From Caviibacter sp963550915 (GTDB lineage: Bacteria; Fusobacteriota; Fusobacteriia; Fusobacteriales; Leptotrichiaceae), in NCBI GenBank assembly GCA_963550915.1, contig CAUVEB010000009.1, positions 1-15,256 of the forward strand: a stretch of 15,256 nucleotides of DNA. Direction: 5' to 3'. The position numbers and the translations under genes were made by a program. This document shows, one piece after another, positions 1 through 8,600 of this stretch. Position 1 is the stretch's first letter; every line of letters starts with the position of its first letter. The notes under the pieces were generated by a model. It was not told the origin of the DNA, ran no database searches, and was given only the letters and a program-made list of their open reading frames with translations.

Positions 1-155
1 AAAATAGAGTTTTTTTAAACAAAAAAATATATAAATTATTATAAACAGACATATATATTGCTAATTAAAACTGAAAACAGTTAAATAAGTTTTTTGTTAT
101 ATATCTAAATATTTAAAACAAAAGAAAAACAAATATGCATATGGTTAATTATCTT
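1..155. other. AT-rich intergenic stretch, no gene seen
   Basis: This stretch has no open frame with a plausible ribosome-binding site on either strand. The run of T at 10-17 could be the tail of a terminator of a gene lying left of the window, but the stem would be cut off, so I do not call it. The rest is A/T homopolymer-like sequence leading into the regulatory region of the first gene. Confidence 0.5.
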
Positions 156-172
156 TCTAAGGAAATTCTAAG
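156..172 (+). promoter_or_regulatory. 17-bp element upstream of the first outer-membrane gene
   Basis: The element reads TCTAAGGAAATTCTAAG. Within it CTAAG is repeated with an 11-bp period, about one helical turn, as expected for a direct-repeat binding site. The identical 17 bases occur, in the matching orientation, upstream of the paralogous minus-strand gene (4192-4208). In both places the element ends exactly 28 bp before a TATACT -10 hexamer. No good -35 hexamer lies between, which suits an activator site. The binding protein is unknown; its role is inferred from the conservation of sequence and spacing. Confidence 0.65.
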
Positions 173-200
173 ATTAACACTATTTTAGTGCCAGTAAGGG

Positions 201-206
201 TATACT
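201..206 (+). promoter_or_regulatory. -10 hexamer TATACT of the first outer-membrane gene
   Basis: TATACT lies about 35 bases before the start codon, which would give a leader of roughly 28 nt. No convincing -35 hexamer sits 16-18 bp upstream. The 17-bp element at 156-172 is at the place where an activator could replace it. The same hexamer at the same distance from the same element precedes the paralogue at 3058-4122. Confidence 0.55.
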
Positions 207-240
207 AATTTTAATATAATATGTTTATGGGGGAAAAAAG

Positions 241-1404
241 ATGAAAAAGACTTTATTATTATTATCTTTAGTAAGTAGCCTATCTTCTTTAGCTGCTACT
301 TCAGGATGGATAGAAACTAAACAAGAAGTTGGTAATAAACTATATACTGGTTTTGATGCAAAAAATACAAACTTTGAAACAGTAATAAAAGGTGAAATAA
401 AAGTAAATGACGTTAATTTAAAAGCTGGTGGAGAATTTAAATTAAATGGTAATGCATCAGACGTTATGGACAAGAAATATAAACTAAACAAAGGAGATTC
501 AAAGATCTGGGCTGAATACCAATTACCTGATATTCAAGAAGTCGGATCAAAGATAAGAGTTGAAACTAAATTAGATTTAGAAATGAAAGTTCAAGCTGAA
601 GTATTTACAACAGTAGAAAAAGTTGATTACTATGCTAAAGCTTGGTATGAAGGAACAAAATTATTTACTACTCCAAAGAAAGCTCAAGGAGAAGTTGGAT
701 TTACACATAAAGGTATAGAAGGATTTGAATATATTGGAGCTAAAGTATTTGGTGGATTAACTAATATATCAGTTAATAAGACTGACGATTATGAAGTTAT
801 AGCTGAAGCTTATGGACAATATACAGGTGTTAAAGACTTTAAACTTAAATTTGTTGGTAAAGGAATATATAAACATACAAAAGATAATGGCATGATTAAA
901 CATGGTTATGAATTCCAAGTTAAAGCAACTCCTGAATACAGCAAAAATAATGTTAGTTTTATAGCTGAAGACAGTGAAATTTTCTATAACATAACTGGAA
1001 AATATTTTAAACTTGTACTTAAACCTGAAGTTAAATACACTGGTATAGCTAATACTACTTTAGGTACTAAGGTTGAAAGCTTATATGAATTTGAAACTAA
1101 CGCAACAAAGAACTGGAATGTTAAACCTATATTATTTGCTGAATACAGATATATGGCAACTGATAAACTTGCTATAATACCTAAAGGAAGCATTGATTTA
1201 TTCATAGCAAAAGATAAAGTTAAAGATAAAGTATTCCCAACTACTGTTACACCTTCATTAAAATTAGAATACAAACCAGTAAGTGGTGTTACATTTGTAG
1301 CTGGTGCTGAATTACCTGTTACATACAATTTCAAAAAAGATATGCAAAAAACTGACATAGAAGTTAATGCAAAAGGTCAATTACAAATTAAATATGAATG
1401 GTAA
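241..1404 (+). CDS. Outer-membrane beta-barrel protein (fusobacterial paralogue family)
   Basis: A 387-aa protein. Residues 1-19 are a typical signal peptide: MKK, a Leu-rich core, then Ser/Ala ending in Leu-Ala-Ala. The mature part consists of alternating polar/hydrophobic stretches rich in Lys, Tyr, Val and Thr, with no hydrophobic helix. It ends in Lys-Tyr-Glu-Trp, an aromatic C-terminus like the BAM recognition signal of outer-membrane barrels. It is clearly paralogous to the product of 3058-4122: both have a DSK-(I/V)-WA block near residue 85, a WNVKP...AEYR.MAT block in the C-terminal third, and an LK(L/V)EYKP block near the end. The start ATG follows a GGGGG-A6-G ribosome site. The gene stands alone, with its own promoter and terminator. 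I infer a porin or surface adhesin-like role; substrate and ligand cannot be read from the sequence. Confidence 0.8.
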   Translation: MKKTLLLLSLVSSLSSLAATSGWIETKQEVGNKLYTGFDAKNTNFETVIKGEIKVNDVNLKAGGEFKLNGNASDVMDKKYKLNKGDSKIWAEYQLPDIQEVGSKIRVETKLDLEMKVQAEVFTTVEKVDYYAKAWYEGTKLFTTPKKAQGEVGFTHKGIEGFEYIGAKVFGGLTNISVNKTDDYEVIAEAYGQYTGVKDFKLKFVGKGIYKHTKDNGMIKHGYEFQVKATPEYSKNNVSFIAEDSEIFYNITGKYFKLVLKPEVKYTGIANTTLGTKVESLYEFETNATKNWNVKPILFAEYRYMATDKLAIIPKGSIDLFIAKDKVKDKVFPTTVTPSLKLEYKPVSGVTFVAGAELPVTYNFKKDMQKTDIEVNAKGQLQIKYEW

Positions 1405-1430
1405 TAATGATTTTTTCTTTTTATAATCTT

Positions 1431-1459
1431 CACTAGCCTTAAATGGCTAGTGTTTTTTT
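1431..1459 (+). terminator. Rho-independent terminator of the first outer-membrane gene
   Basis: A perfect 8-bp stem (CACTAGCC at 1431-1438 with GGCTAGTG at 1445-1452) encloses a 6-nt loop and is followed by seven T (1453-1459). It lies 27 bases after the stop codon. Confidence 0.93.
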
Positions 1460-1460
1460 A

Positions 1461-1489
1461 TTGAATATTTTTATTAAAAGTGGTAATAT
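1461..1489 (+). promoter_or_regulatory. Sigma70-type promoter of the riboswitch-permease unit
   Basis: TTGAAT (1461-1466) and TAATAT (1484-1489) are separated by 17 bp. Transcription would start near 1496, just before the 5' strand of the riboswitch P1 helix at 1501. Confidence 0.7.
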
Positions 1490-1493
1490 TAAA

Positions 1494-1650
1494 TTGTAAA
1501 ATCGTATAAGCCTTTTAAAAGATGGTAAAGGCGTTTCTACCTTAGAACCGTTAAATCTAAGACTACGATAGGAAGGTACTCTCTATTTTTCTATTGTATA
1601 GCGATTTTAGAAAATTAAATAGGAGTATTTTTTATTGCTCCACAAGGAGG
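1494..1650 (+). promoter_or_regulatory. Riboswitch expression platform (translational type suggested)
   Basis: Bases 1497-1508, which include the 5' strand of P1, can also pair with 1597-1609: 12 pairs with only G1601 bulged, longer than P1 itself. Near the start codon, CTCC at 1638-1641 can pair either back with GGAG 1622-1625 or forward with the Shine-Dalgarno bases GGAG 1646-1649. No GC hairpin with a U-run follows the aptamer. The platform therefore looks like control of ribosome access rather than termination. The pairings are visible in the sequence; the switching logic is inferred. Confidence 0.5.
1498..1570 (+). promoter_or_regulatory. Purine (guanine-class) riboswitch aptamer
   Basis: All three helices of the purine riboswitch can be drawn. 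P1 is ATCGTA 1501-1506 with TACGAT 1564-1569. P2 is GCCTTT 1510-1515 with AAAGGC 1527-1532. P3 is CTTAGA 1541-1546 with TCTAAG 1556-1561. The conserved junction GTTTCTACC (1533-1541) and the kissing-loop sequences GATGG (L2) and ACCGTTAAA (L3) are present. The J3/1 base equivalent to position 74, which decides specificity, is C (C1563, in GACTAC), so it should bind guanine or hypoxanthine rather than adenine. This agrees with the permease gene it precedes. Confidence 0.93.
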
Positions 1651-1654
1651 ATTT

Positions 1655-2953
1655 ATGTTAAAAAGATTTGGAAATCTTAAACTCAAAACTGAAATTATTG
1701 CTGGGATTACAACTTTTCTTACTATGGCTTACATATTAGGAGTAAACCCAAATATACTTTCAACTGCTGGTATTCCTAGACAATCTGTATTCATCGCAAC
1801 AGCTCTTTCTGCTGGTATAGCTTCAATAATTATGGGGCTTGTAGCAAATTATCCAGTAGCTCTTGCACCTGGTATGGGAGTTAATGCTTTCTTTACATAT
1901 ACAGTTGTTCTAACTTATGGATATACTTGGCAAGAAGGTTTATCACTTGTATTTATGTCAGGTATCATATTTTTACTTATATCAATAACAGGTATAAGAA
2001 AAAAGATAATTGACTCAATACCTACATCACTAAAACAAGCAATTGGTGCTGGAATTGGTTTTTTCATTGCATTTATTGGTCTTGTAAATTCAGGTATAAT
2101 AGTTAAAAATGAAGCAACCCTTGTTGGTATAGGTAATCTTAGAGAACCTGCAACTATGCTTGCGATTATAGGGATAGTTATTACAATTTACCTAATGAGC
2201 TTAAACATTAGAGCTGCATTATTCTTTGGACTTGTTATAACAGCGTTTATTGGTTTTATACTTGGTTTATTCGGATATGAAAATATGCCATATTTCTCAA
2301 ATGTTGCATCAGTTAATTTTGAATATGAAACTTTCGGAGCTTTCTTACAAGGATTTAAAACTATACTAACTAAAAAAGATTTATTTATTGTAGTATTTAC
2401 TTTCCTATTTGTTGACTTTTTTGATACAGCCGGTACATTACTTGCTGTATGTAGCAAAATTGGTCTTGTAGATGAAAATGAAAACGTTCAAAATATAGAT
2501 AAGGCTTTACTTGCAGATTCAACTGGTACTATTATAGGGTCAATACTTGGAACTTCAACAGTTACAAGCTATATTGAATCAACAAGTGGAGTTGCCGCAG
2601 GTGGAAGAACAGGAGTAACTGCTATAACAACAGGTATTTTATTCTTATTATCAACTTTATTCTTCCCACTACTAACACTTATTACACCAAGTGTTGTAGC
2701 ACCAGCTCTAATATGTGTTGGTATACTTATGGCGACACAATTATCTAATATAGACTGGCACGACTTTACAGCTGCTGCATCTGGATTTTTCACTATTATA
2801 ATGATGATATTAGGATATTCTATAGCAGACGGTATAGCAACAGGATTTATAGTTTATATTATAACAATGATAGCAAAAGGTGATGCTAAGAAAGTTAAAC
2901 CTACAGTATGGTTCCTTACAGTAATATTTATATTACACTTTGTGATAAGATAA
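1655..2953 (+). CDS. Guanine/hypoxanthine permease, NCS2 AzgA/PbuG type
   Basis: A 432-aa integral membrane protein that imports purine bases, probably as a proton symporter. Family blocks visible in order: the N-terminal AGITTFLTMAYILGVNP segment (about residues 15-31); APGMGVNAFFTYTV in the third membrane segment (about 70-83); FVDFFDTAGTL (about 250-260), the substrate-site region of this family; and ESTSGVAAGGRTG with its Gly-Gly-Arg-Thr-Gly end (about 308-320). Many hydrophobic segments run to the C-terminus, and the length is normal for the family. The ATG follows AGGAGG at 1645-1650. The guanine-class riboswitch in the leader supports guanine/hypoxanthine over adenine. The gene is monocistronic with a terminator 20 bases downstream. 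The exact subfamily name (pbuG, pbuO, azgA) is not fixed by the sequence alone, so no symbol is given. Confidence 0.93.
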   Translation: MLKRFGNLKLKTEIIAGITTFLTMAYILGVNPNILSTAGIPRQSVFIATALSAGIASIIMGLVANYPVALAPGMGVNAFFTYTVVLTYGYTWQEGLSLVFMSGIIFLLISITGIRKKIIDSIPTSLKQAIGAGIGFFIAFIGLVNSGIIVKNEATLVGIGNLREPATMLAIIGIVITIYLMSLNIRAALFFGLVITAFIGFILGLFGYENMPYFSNVASVNFEYETFGAFLQGFKTILTKKDLFIVVFTFLFVDFFDTAGTLLAVCSKIGLVDENENVQNIDKALLADSTGTIIGSILGTSTVTSYIESTSGVAAGGRTGVTAITTGILFLLSTLFFPLLTLITPSVVAPALICVGILMATQLSNIDWHDFTAAASGFFTIIMMILGYSIADGIATGFIVYIITMIAKGDAKKVKPTVWFLTVIFILHFVIR

Positions 2954-2973
2954 TAAATAATTAAATAAATTAA

Positions 2974-3004
2974 ACTCGTAGTATTTGTACTGCGAGTTTT
3001 TTTT
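2974..3004 (+). terminator. Terminator of the permease gene
   Basis: A 10-bp stem (2974-2983 with 2988-2997, one G-U pair) encloses a TTTG loop and is followed by a run of T to 3004. It lies directly next to the oppositely oriented terminator at 3007-3035, so the two convergent units are insulated by back-to-back hairpins. Confidence 0.9.
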
Positions 3005-3006
3005 AT

Positions 3007-3035
3007 AAAAAAAAGAACACATTTCTGTGTTCTTT
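3007..3035 (-). terminator. Terminator of the second outer-membrane gene
   Basis: On the minus strand a perfect 10-bp stem (3035-3026 with 3021-3012, loop 3022-3025) runs into eight T (the complement of A 3007-3014, partly within the stem). It lies about 22 bases after the stop of the minus-strand gene. Confidence 0.9.
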
Positions 3036-3057
3036 GTTATCTAATTGCTTAATATGA

Positions 3058-4122
3058 TTACCAATTATATTGTACACTTCCTGTAAATTTAGTTGTTACT
3101 GTTGGTTTATAACTAGTTGAACCATCTAATTTAATATCTAACGGCACTACAGTTTTTCCTATAATTGTTAAGTCTTTAATAGGTTTATATTCTACCTTAA
3201 GTGAAGGTTCTAATTTTAAGTTACCCTTAGTGTTTGTATTACCAACTTCTGCAATCATTGCAAACTTAGGAATAAATGCTAATTGTTTTGTTGCCATTAA
3301 TCTATATTCAGCTGATGCTTCCGGTTTAACATTCCATTTATTAAATTTTATTATACCGTCTCCATCTCTTTTGAATTCATCAAATACTACTTCAACTTTT
3401 GATTGTAATGTTAGATTTTTAACACCTTTATAAGTTGCACCTGCATTTATTTTTACTTTACCTTTATATTCAGGACCTGCTACCATATCTTTTTGTCTAG
3501 TTACAGTTGTTTGTTGAGAAGCTTCAAGTGTTAAGTCTTCAAATCCAGTATATTTAAACCCTAAATTACCAATAATATTATATGTATGATCATCTTTATC
3601 AGCTGCACCATCTTTAAATTTGATACTTGTTCCAAATCCACCAGTTAATTCTGTAGTGTCTGTTATTCTAAATTTACTATCTAAGCTAGCTTTAAATCCA
3701 AAGTTTTTCACAACAAATTTTTCTGCTGAATATGATGCTTTAAGTGTTAAATTAACTCTTTTTACATCTGCAGATATTTTTGTTGCCACTTCTGTTTTAT
3801 GGTCTAATTGATATGTTACTTTTATTTCAGATTTTAATGTTTTGTAAGTTGGAAACATATACTTAGCCCAAACTTTTGAGTCTTTAGTTTTAGCTACTGC
3901 AAGTTTTCCGCTTCCATTTCCAAATACTAATTCTGTTCCAGCAGAAATTCCATAATCTTTTACTCCAACTTCACCTACAAATTTCATTGTTGGTTTGTAG
4001 TTAAAAGGCTTAAAATTCTTTATTTCTAATCCTGTTTCAACCTTAGCACTACCTGTTAATGTTGCATTTGCAAAAGAAGTCATCGCAGATATAAGAGATA
4101 CAAATAATAATATTTTTTTCAT
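3058..4122 (-). CDS. Outer-membrane beta-barrel protein, paralogue of the 241-1404 product
   Basis: A 354-aa protein with the start at 4122. The frame is open to an earlier ATG at 4140, but the Shine-Dalgarno GAGGAG (4133-4128) lies inside that extension, five bases before ATG 4122, and only the shorter form begins with a normal signal peptide (MKKILL, hydrophobic core, cleavage probably after Phe-Ala-Asn-Ala, residue 20). The mature part is beta-strand-like and ends in Gln-Tyr-Asn-Trp. Shared blocks with the 241-1404 product (DSKVWAKY, KWNVKP, AEYR.MAT, LKVEYKP) show common descent, though most of the barrel has diverged. It has a promoter of identical design and its own terminator, so it is an independent, probably co-regulated surface protein. 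Function beyond a barrel or porin-like role is not known. Confidence 0.8.
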   Translation of the reverse strand: MKKILLFVSLISAMTSFANATLTGSAKVETGLEIKNFKPFNYKPTMKFVGEVGVKDYGISAGTELVFGNGSGKLAVAKTKDSKVWAKYMFPTYKTLKSEIKVTYQLDHKTEVATKISADVKRVNLTLKASYSAEKFVVKNFGFKASLDSKFRITDTTELTGGFGTSIKFKDGAADKDDHTYNIIGNLGFKYTGFEDLTLEASQQTTVTRQKDMVAGPEYKGKVKINAGATYKGVKNLTLQSKVEVVFDEFKRDGDGIIKFNKWNVKPEASAEYRLMATKQLAFIPKFAMIAEVGNTNTKGNLKLEPSLKVEYKPIKDLTIIGKTVVPLDIKLDGSTSYKPTVTTKFTGSVQYNW

Positions 4123-4157
4123 TTTTACTCCTCTTTTCATATAATCATGTTATTAAG

Positions 4158-4163
4158 AGTATA
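4158..4163 (-). promoter_or_regulatory. -10 hexamer TATACT of the second outer-membrane gene
   Basis: On the minus strand TATACT (4163-4158) lies 35 bases before the chosen start codon. It is 28 bp downstream of the 17-bp element, exactly as in the promoter at 201-206. The two promoters also share CTATTTT just after the element. Confidence 0.6.
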
Positions 4164-4191
4164 CTACCAAAATATCTAAAAATAGCGTTTC

Positions 4192-4208
4192 CTTAGAATT
4201 TCCTTAGA
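4192..4208 (-). promoter_or_regulatory. Second copy of the 17-bp promoter element
   Basis: On the minus strand this is identical to 156-172. Here the direct repeat is more complete: CTAAGGAAATT is followed by CTAAGGAAACG, two near-identical 11-mers. The fixed 28-bp distance to the -10 box suggests a regulator that contacts RNA polymerase. The regulator is not identifiable from the window. Confidence 0.65.
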
Positions 4209-4695
4209 TTGTTATTTAACTTAATTTTATTTTTTGTAAATATTGTAACATAATACATATGTTATATAGACCTTTATTAATTTAACCTAAAAACGCATGA
4301 AAAAACTCCAAAAATATGGTATACAAGACATTAATAAAAAAAGTGAGTTTATATTTATTGGGGGCTTTGTTATTTTATGAGGATTTAAGATTTTATCTGA
4401 CAATCAAGTATCATATTGGGGTTATTAGGGTAATATATGTAAAGTAAATCATATTAAACAATTATATAAGTTTTGGTTTTTATTTTACAATAAAATCTTT
4501 TCCAGTCATAAAATTATTTGTCTTATACATCTCTTTTTGGAGTAATTAAATATTACAATATTTATAATTAAAATAATAAAAAAATTTTAAAATTATTTAA
4601 CATTAATTAAATTAGAATTAGCTTAGAACAGTTTTATGCCTTAAAGTATAGTTTTTTTATAATAAAAGTTTTTTAATTATATATTTTTATGTAAA
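4209..4695. other. Non-coding intergenic region between two minus-strand units
   Basis: About 490 bases, mostly A/T. Downstream of the beta-barrel gene ending at 4696 I see no GC-containing hairpin with a T-run, so the end of the long operon is not defined here. Between 4349 and 4430 there is a less AT-biased patch with several G-runs. It overlaps a 43-codon open frame (4316-4447, plus strand) without a ribosome-binding site, which I do not call a gene. No tRNA-like fold, repeat or mobile-element end is visible. Confidence 0.5.
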
Positions 4696-5631
4696 TTACC
4701 AATTAAATCTATATAATAATCCGCCTTTATAAGCTGATATGTCTCTACCGAAATTTAGTATTATATTATGGCTATTTTTTATATTTATATCAGCTCCTGC
4801 ACTAAAACCATGAGTTAAATAATTATCCTCACTCTTTATTACTTGTCTATCATATATTTCATACTCATTCTTGTTTTTAAGCCTCTTATTAACACTATAT
4901 TCAGCATATATTTTAACTTTTGTTTCAGTTCCAAACATATATCCAAGCTTTGCACTACCGCCAACTAAAAAATTAATTGAGGGGTTCATAATTATTAGGT
5001 CATTATTCATATCTAAAGTTTTTGATCTAAAATTAACTACATATCCAGCATTTAAAGAAGGTTCTATAAAAAAGCTAGAACCTAGTAATGCTTTAATACT
5101 TGCTACTCCACTAATTCCAATATATTCTCCTGTAAATTTCTTTTCATATTCCATATGATGATAATTTACTTCATGTTGAGTAAGAAATAAAAGGTTTAAA
5201 TCTGATAATTTAAAGCTTAAATTAATACCTAAAGACATGCCATTAGTTTTATCATTCATATGTTTTAAATGACTATAACCAAGTATTAAGCCTGCTCTTG
5301 CAATATTACCATATGCAGGTATTTTTTTACTTATATTAAATTTAGTTAAAACAAATATCTTATCCTTATCTCCTATGGTATATGTTCTATTTTCTACCAA
5401 AAGATTTTGTTTTTTATCTTCTAAATGGTTAATATAGTTTTCTCCACTTTTTTCTGTATTTATATTACCAAATGCATTTATTTCATAAAATAAACTATCA
5501 ATTAGAAAATCTTTTTGTTTATCATTTAATTTCATCACATATTTTTTGCTGTCATGTAGTCTATTATAGTCAATAGTTTTAGAAAAACCTATAATAGATA
5601 ATATAGTGAATATATATAAATATTTTTTCAT
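4696..5631 (-). CDS. Signal-peptide beta-barrel protein, last gene of the injection-tip operon
   Basis: A 311-aa protein. Residues 1-18 look like a signal peptide (MKKYLYIF, then an Ile/Leu/Gly/Phe core). The mature N-terminus (about 19-95) is polar and charged. From about residue 95 to the end the chain alternates in the beta-barrel manner with many Gly and aromatic residues, and finishes Tyr-Arg-Phe-Asn-Trp. The C-terminal half resembles the membrane beta-domain of autotransporter-like proteins (GFSAGAD...NIILNFGRD...GGLLYRF), but no long passenger is present. Its GGAGG site (5640-5636) overlaps the stop codon of the effector gene upstream, so the two are probably translationally coupled. 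This position is usual for immunity genes of secreted hydrolases, but a barrel would be an unusual immunity protein. Role unknown; the outer-membrane location is inferred. Confidence 0.75.
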   Translation of the reverse strand: MKKYLYIFTILSIIGFSKTIDYNRLHDSKKYVMKLNDKQKDFLIDSLFYEINAFGNINTEKSGENYINHLEDKKQNLLVENRTYTIGDKDKIFVLTKFNISKKIPAYGNIARAGLILGYSHLKHMNDKTNGMSLGINLSFKLSDLNLLFLTQHEVNYHHMEYEKKFTGEYIGISGVASIKALLGSSFFIEPSLNAGYVVNFRSKTLDMNNDLIIMNPSINFLVGGSAKLGYMFGTETKVKIYAEYSVNKRLKNKNEYEIYDRQVIKSEDNYLTHGFSAGADINIKNSHNIILNFGRDISAYKGGLLYRFNW

Positions 5632-5639
5632 AATTCCTC

Positions 5640-8600
5640 CTATTTAGGCCAAAATATGCCATATACTTTTTCATTTTTAATGTAATAACTCTTTTTTATT
5701 CTATTAGCTTGGTTACCACCAATACAGTAATAGCCATTTTCATCTTCAGAAAGAATAAAAGTGCAGTGCCCTGTTATTTTATCCTTATTTCTTAAAACTA
5801 AAATCGCACCATATTTAGCATTATCAATTTTATTAAAATACATCTTACCACGACTTGTATAAAAACATTGAGATGAAGGTGATTTTAAACCAGTGTCTAA
5901 GATATAGTTTACAAATGATGCACACCATGGAGTGCTTATATCAGCATTTATTCCTCCACCATATTTATGATATTTTCTTACTGCTATTTTAAGATCCTCC
6001 CCTTTATAATGCTTATTATATTCTTCAAAAACTTTTTTCATCCAATATGGATTATCTTCATTATTTTTTTGCATTTTATATGGTGTATATATTACATCTA
6101 ATTGCTTTTTAGCTTTATTAAAAAATTTTCTGAAATCTTTAATTCGTGATAAATCTATACCTATATTAATATATCTATCTTTTGATATTCTATTTGTAAG
6201 TTTACCTAGATAGTATCCTTTTATTATTTTACCCATATTATATACGTTTATAATAGAGCTTATACTCGTATCAACTACAGGTATAACTTTATCAGCACAT
6301 AAGTTTTTTTCATCAATTTTAGGTTTTAATAACCTTTTTATTTTCAAAACATAGTATTTATCAAGATTATAGACATTGGTTATACTTGAATAGATCATAA
6401 ACGAAAAAGATGAAAAATAGTTATTTTTAGTAAATTCATATAAAATATCTATACTCTTATAATCATCAACTTTAAATATTCTATTACTTTTTCTTTGTTC
6501 TATTTTTTGTATGTTAGTTTTACTTTGCCCACTTGAAACTATACTAACTATACCACCTAAACTACAATTACAAGTAGAACCACTAAGTAGTGCTGGACTA
6601 TTTCCAACTAATATATTTCCTTTTTTCTTCCAAGTTCCAAGTTTTGCAATACAAGCCTTATTTACACTACAAGTCTTAAATGGAACAATATTATTATCAT
6701 ATATAGTTGCAACCGGCTTATTTTCTATCATCTGTTTACTATTTGCAACTATTAACGTTGATATATCGGGTGATAGTGTGCAATTTAACTTAGCATCATG
6801 ACATACAAAATTATCAGAATTTTCATTACTCTTATCTTCATAAAAACACAAATAAAAACTTGATATATTATATGAATTTCTAAGTCTCATATTGTATTCT
6901 ATACTATCTTTAGTTCTAAATATCTTTTTTATTTCATTCTTATCATTTGAAAAATTTTGATTATTTGTATATTTATCATAACTTTTATCATACATTAATT
7001 CAGATATATACATAAGAGATTCTTCTTTATAGCTTACATCTGTCTTTAGTAGTGATATAACTAGATTTGTAATATTAAATTCTTTTTTTACTTTTGTAAA
7101 CCACTTGTAATTATCGTATGAAAGACCATTTAGAAGTTCATCTAAAAAACTAATATAGTTTGATACAATGTTTGTATTTCTATTACTATGACCATCAATT
7201 TCTTTTTTATTTAATCTAACTATTTTAATTATTAGTTCTAATTGTAGATTATCTAAATATCTTCTTGCTCTTTTATATACTCTTTTACCATTTTTATTTA
7301 ACTCAAAACTTCTTTTTACTAAATCTTCATTTTTAAACATCTGCAAAAACTTATATTCTTTTGTTTTAACATGTTCACTAAGACTTAAATCTCTTATATG
7401 AAATCTTATATCATCAATATCCATAAGAGGATTAGAGCCTATAACATCAAAATTTTCTTTTGGAATATTAAAGCCTGTTTTATCATTTATTTTGTTTATA
7501 AAATAGTTTTTTAGTTTTGAAGCAAAAAATTTTACTGTTAATTTTCTTGCAGTTGACATTTTATTATCATCTTCATATTTACAGGTAAAAAAACTTAGTA
7601 AGTTTTCAAGCTTTACAAGTGGATCTTGTGCTTTCATACATTCATCATAAATGTATTCAAATAAGTTTAATTTTTTTCGTACAATATCTCTATACCTATC
7701 AAAATCTTTTTGTTCAATTATACTTTTAGGTTCAAATTTTTCTTTTGCTCTTAATACTTCATTAAATGCTTTTCTATCTTCATCTTCAATTTTACTATTT
7801 GTAGTATCTTCAAAATATTCATCATATTTTTTATTTTCATATTCTTTTTCAAATTTTTCATTAAGTTTTTTAATAAGATTTTCATTTGTTTTTGCCATAT
7901 ATGAATTAGTATTTTTATCATTAGGATTTTTTGATCTTTCTTTTAGAAAATTTTCGACATGTTCTGGAATTTCTTTTTTATTTTTTGATTTTATCTGTTC
8001 TAATAACATTTTTATTAAATCGTTATTTTTAGCTAATTTTTTTAATTGTTCTAATATACCCTTATTATTTTGACCTACAAATTTATCCCCTATATCTATA
8101 TCTTTTTTATCTTTTTCTTTTACTCTTGGTACAACTTTTTCATCTTTTAATTTACCAGTTAAAAAACTGATATCATACTCCTTACTATCAATAAAATAGC
8201 TTACTGGAAGACCATTTTTCACATAGTTTTTTTCTTTATTAAATAATTTTTTTACTTTTCTAACTCCAAATATATGTGCAGCAATTAAAATACCTGCAGG
8301 TGTAACCTTTATTAAGTTACTCATCTTATATTTTTCATCTTTTAAATTCTTTGCTATTTCTTCTTTAGCAATAATTTTAGCTCCGTCAGTATAAGCTATA
8401 TTGCTTATATCAAAATCTTCATTTAAATATATTACCATAAGTTCTTTTAATTCTTTTATTAAAACATTTTTATGATAATTTATTACAAGTTCATCTTGTT
8501 TTATATGTCCTTCTTCTGTGTGAAGTAAAAACGATAAATTTAATAATGGATCAATTATTTTAATATTATCTGTGTTTAAAAGATATCTCCCAATTTCATT

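Noticed and set aside
984..1358. Antisense open frames over the outer-membrane, permease and nrdD genes (for example 984-1358 minus, 2188-2457 minus, 14407-14628 plus)
   Set aside because: They have no ribosome sites and lie opposite clearly coding genes, so they look like by-products of codon bias on the other strand.
4122..4140. Earlier in-frame ATG at 4140 for the second outer-membrane gene
   Set aside because: The GAGGAG ribosome site lies within this extension and the longer product would have a charged extension before the signal peptide; ATG 4122 is the start.
7651..8073. 140-codon plus-strand frame opposite the effector gene, with signal-peptide-like Phe/Leu/Ser content
   Set aside because: It is the complement of Lys/Glu/Asn-rich codons of the effector linker, which automatically reads as Phe/Ser/Leu; there is no ribosome site and no promoter.
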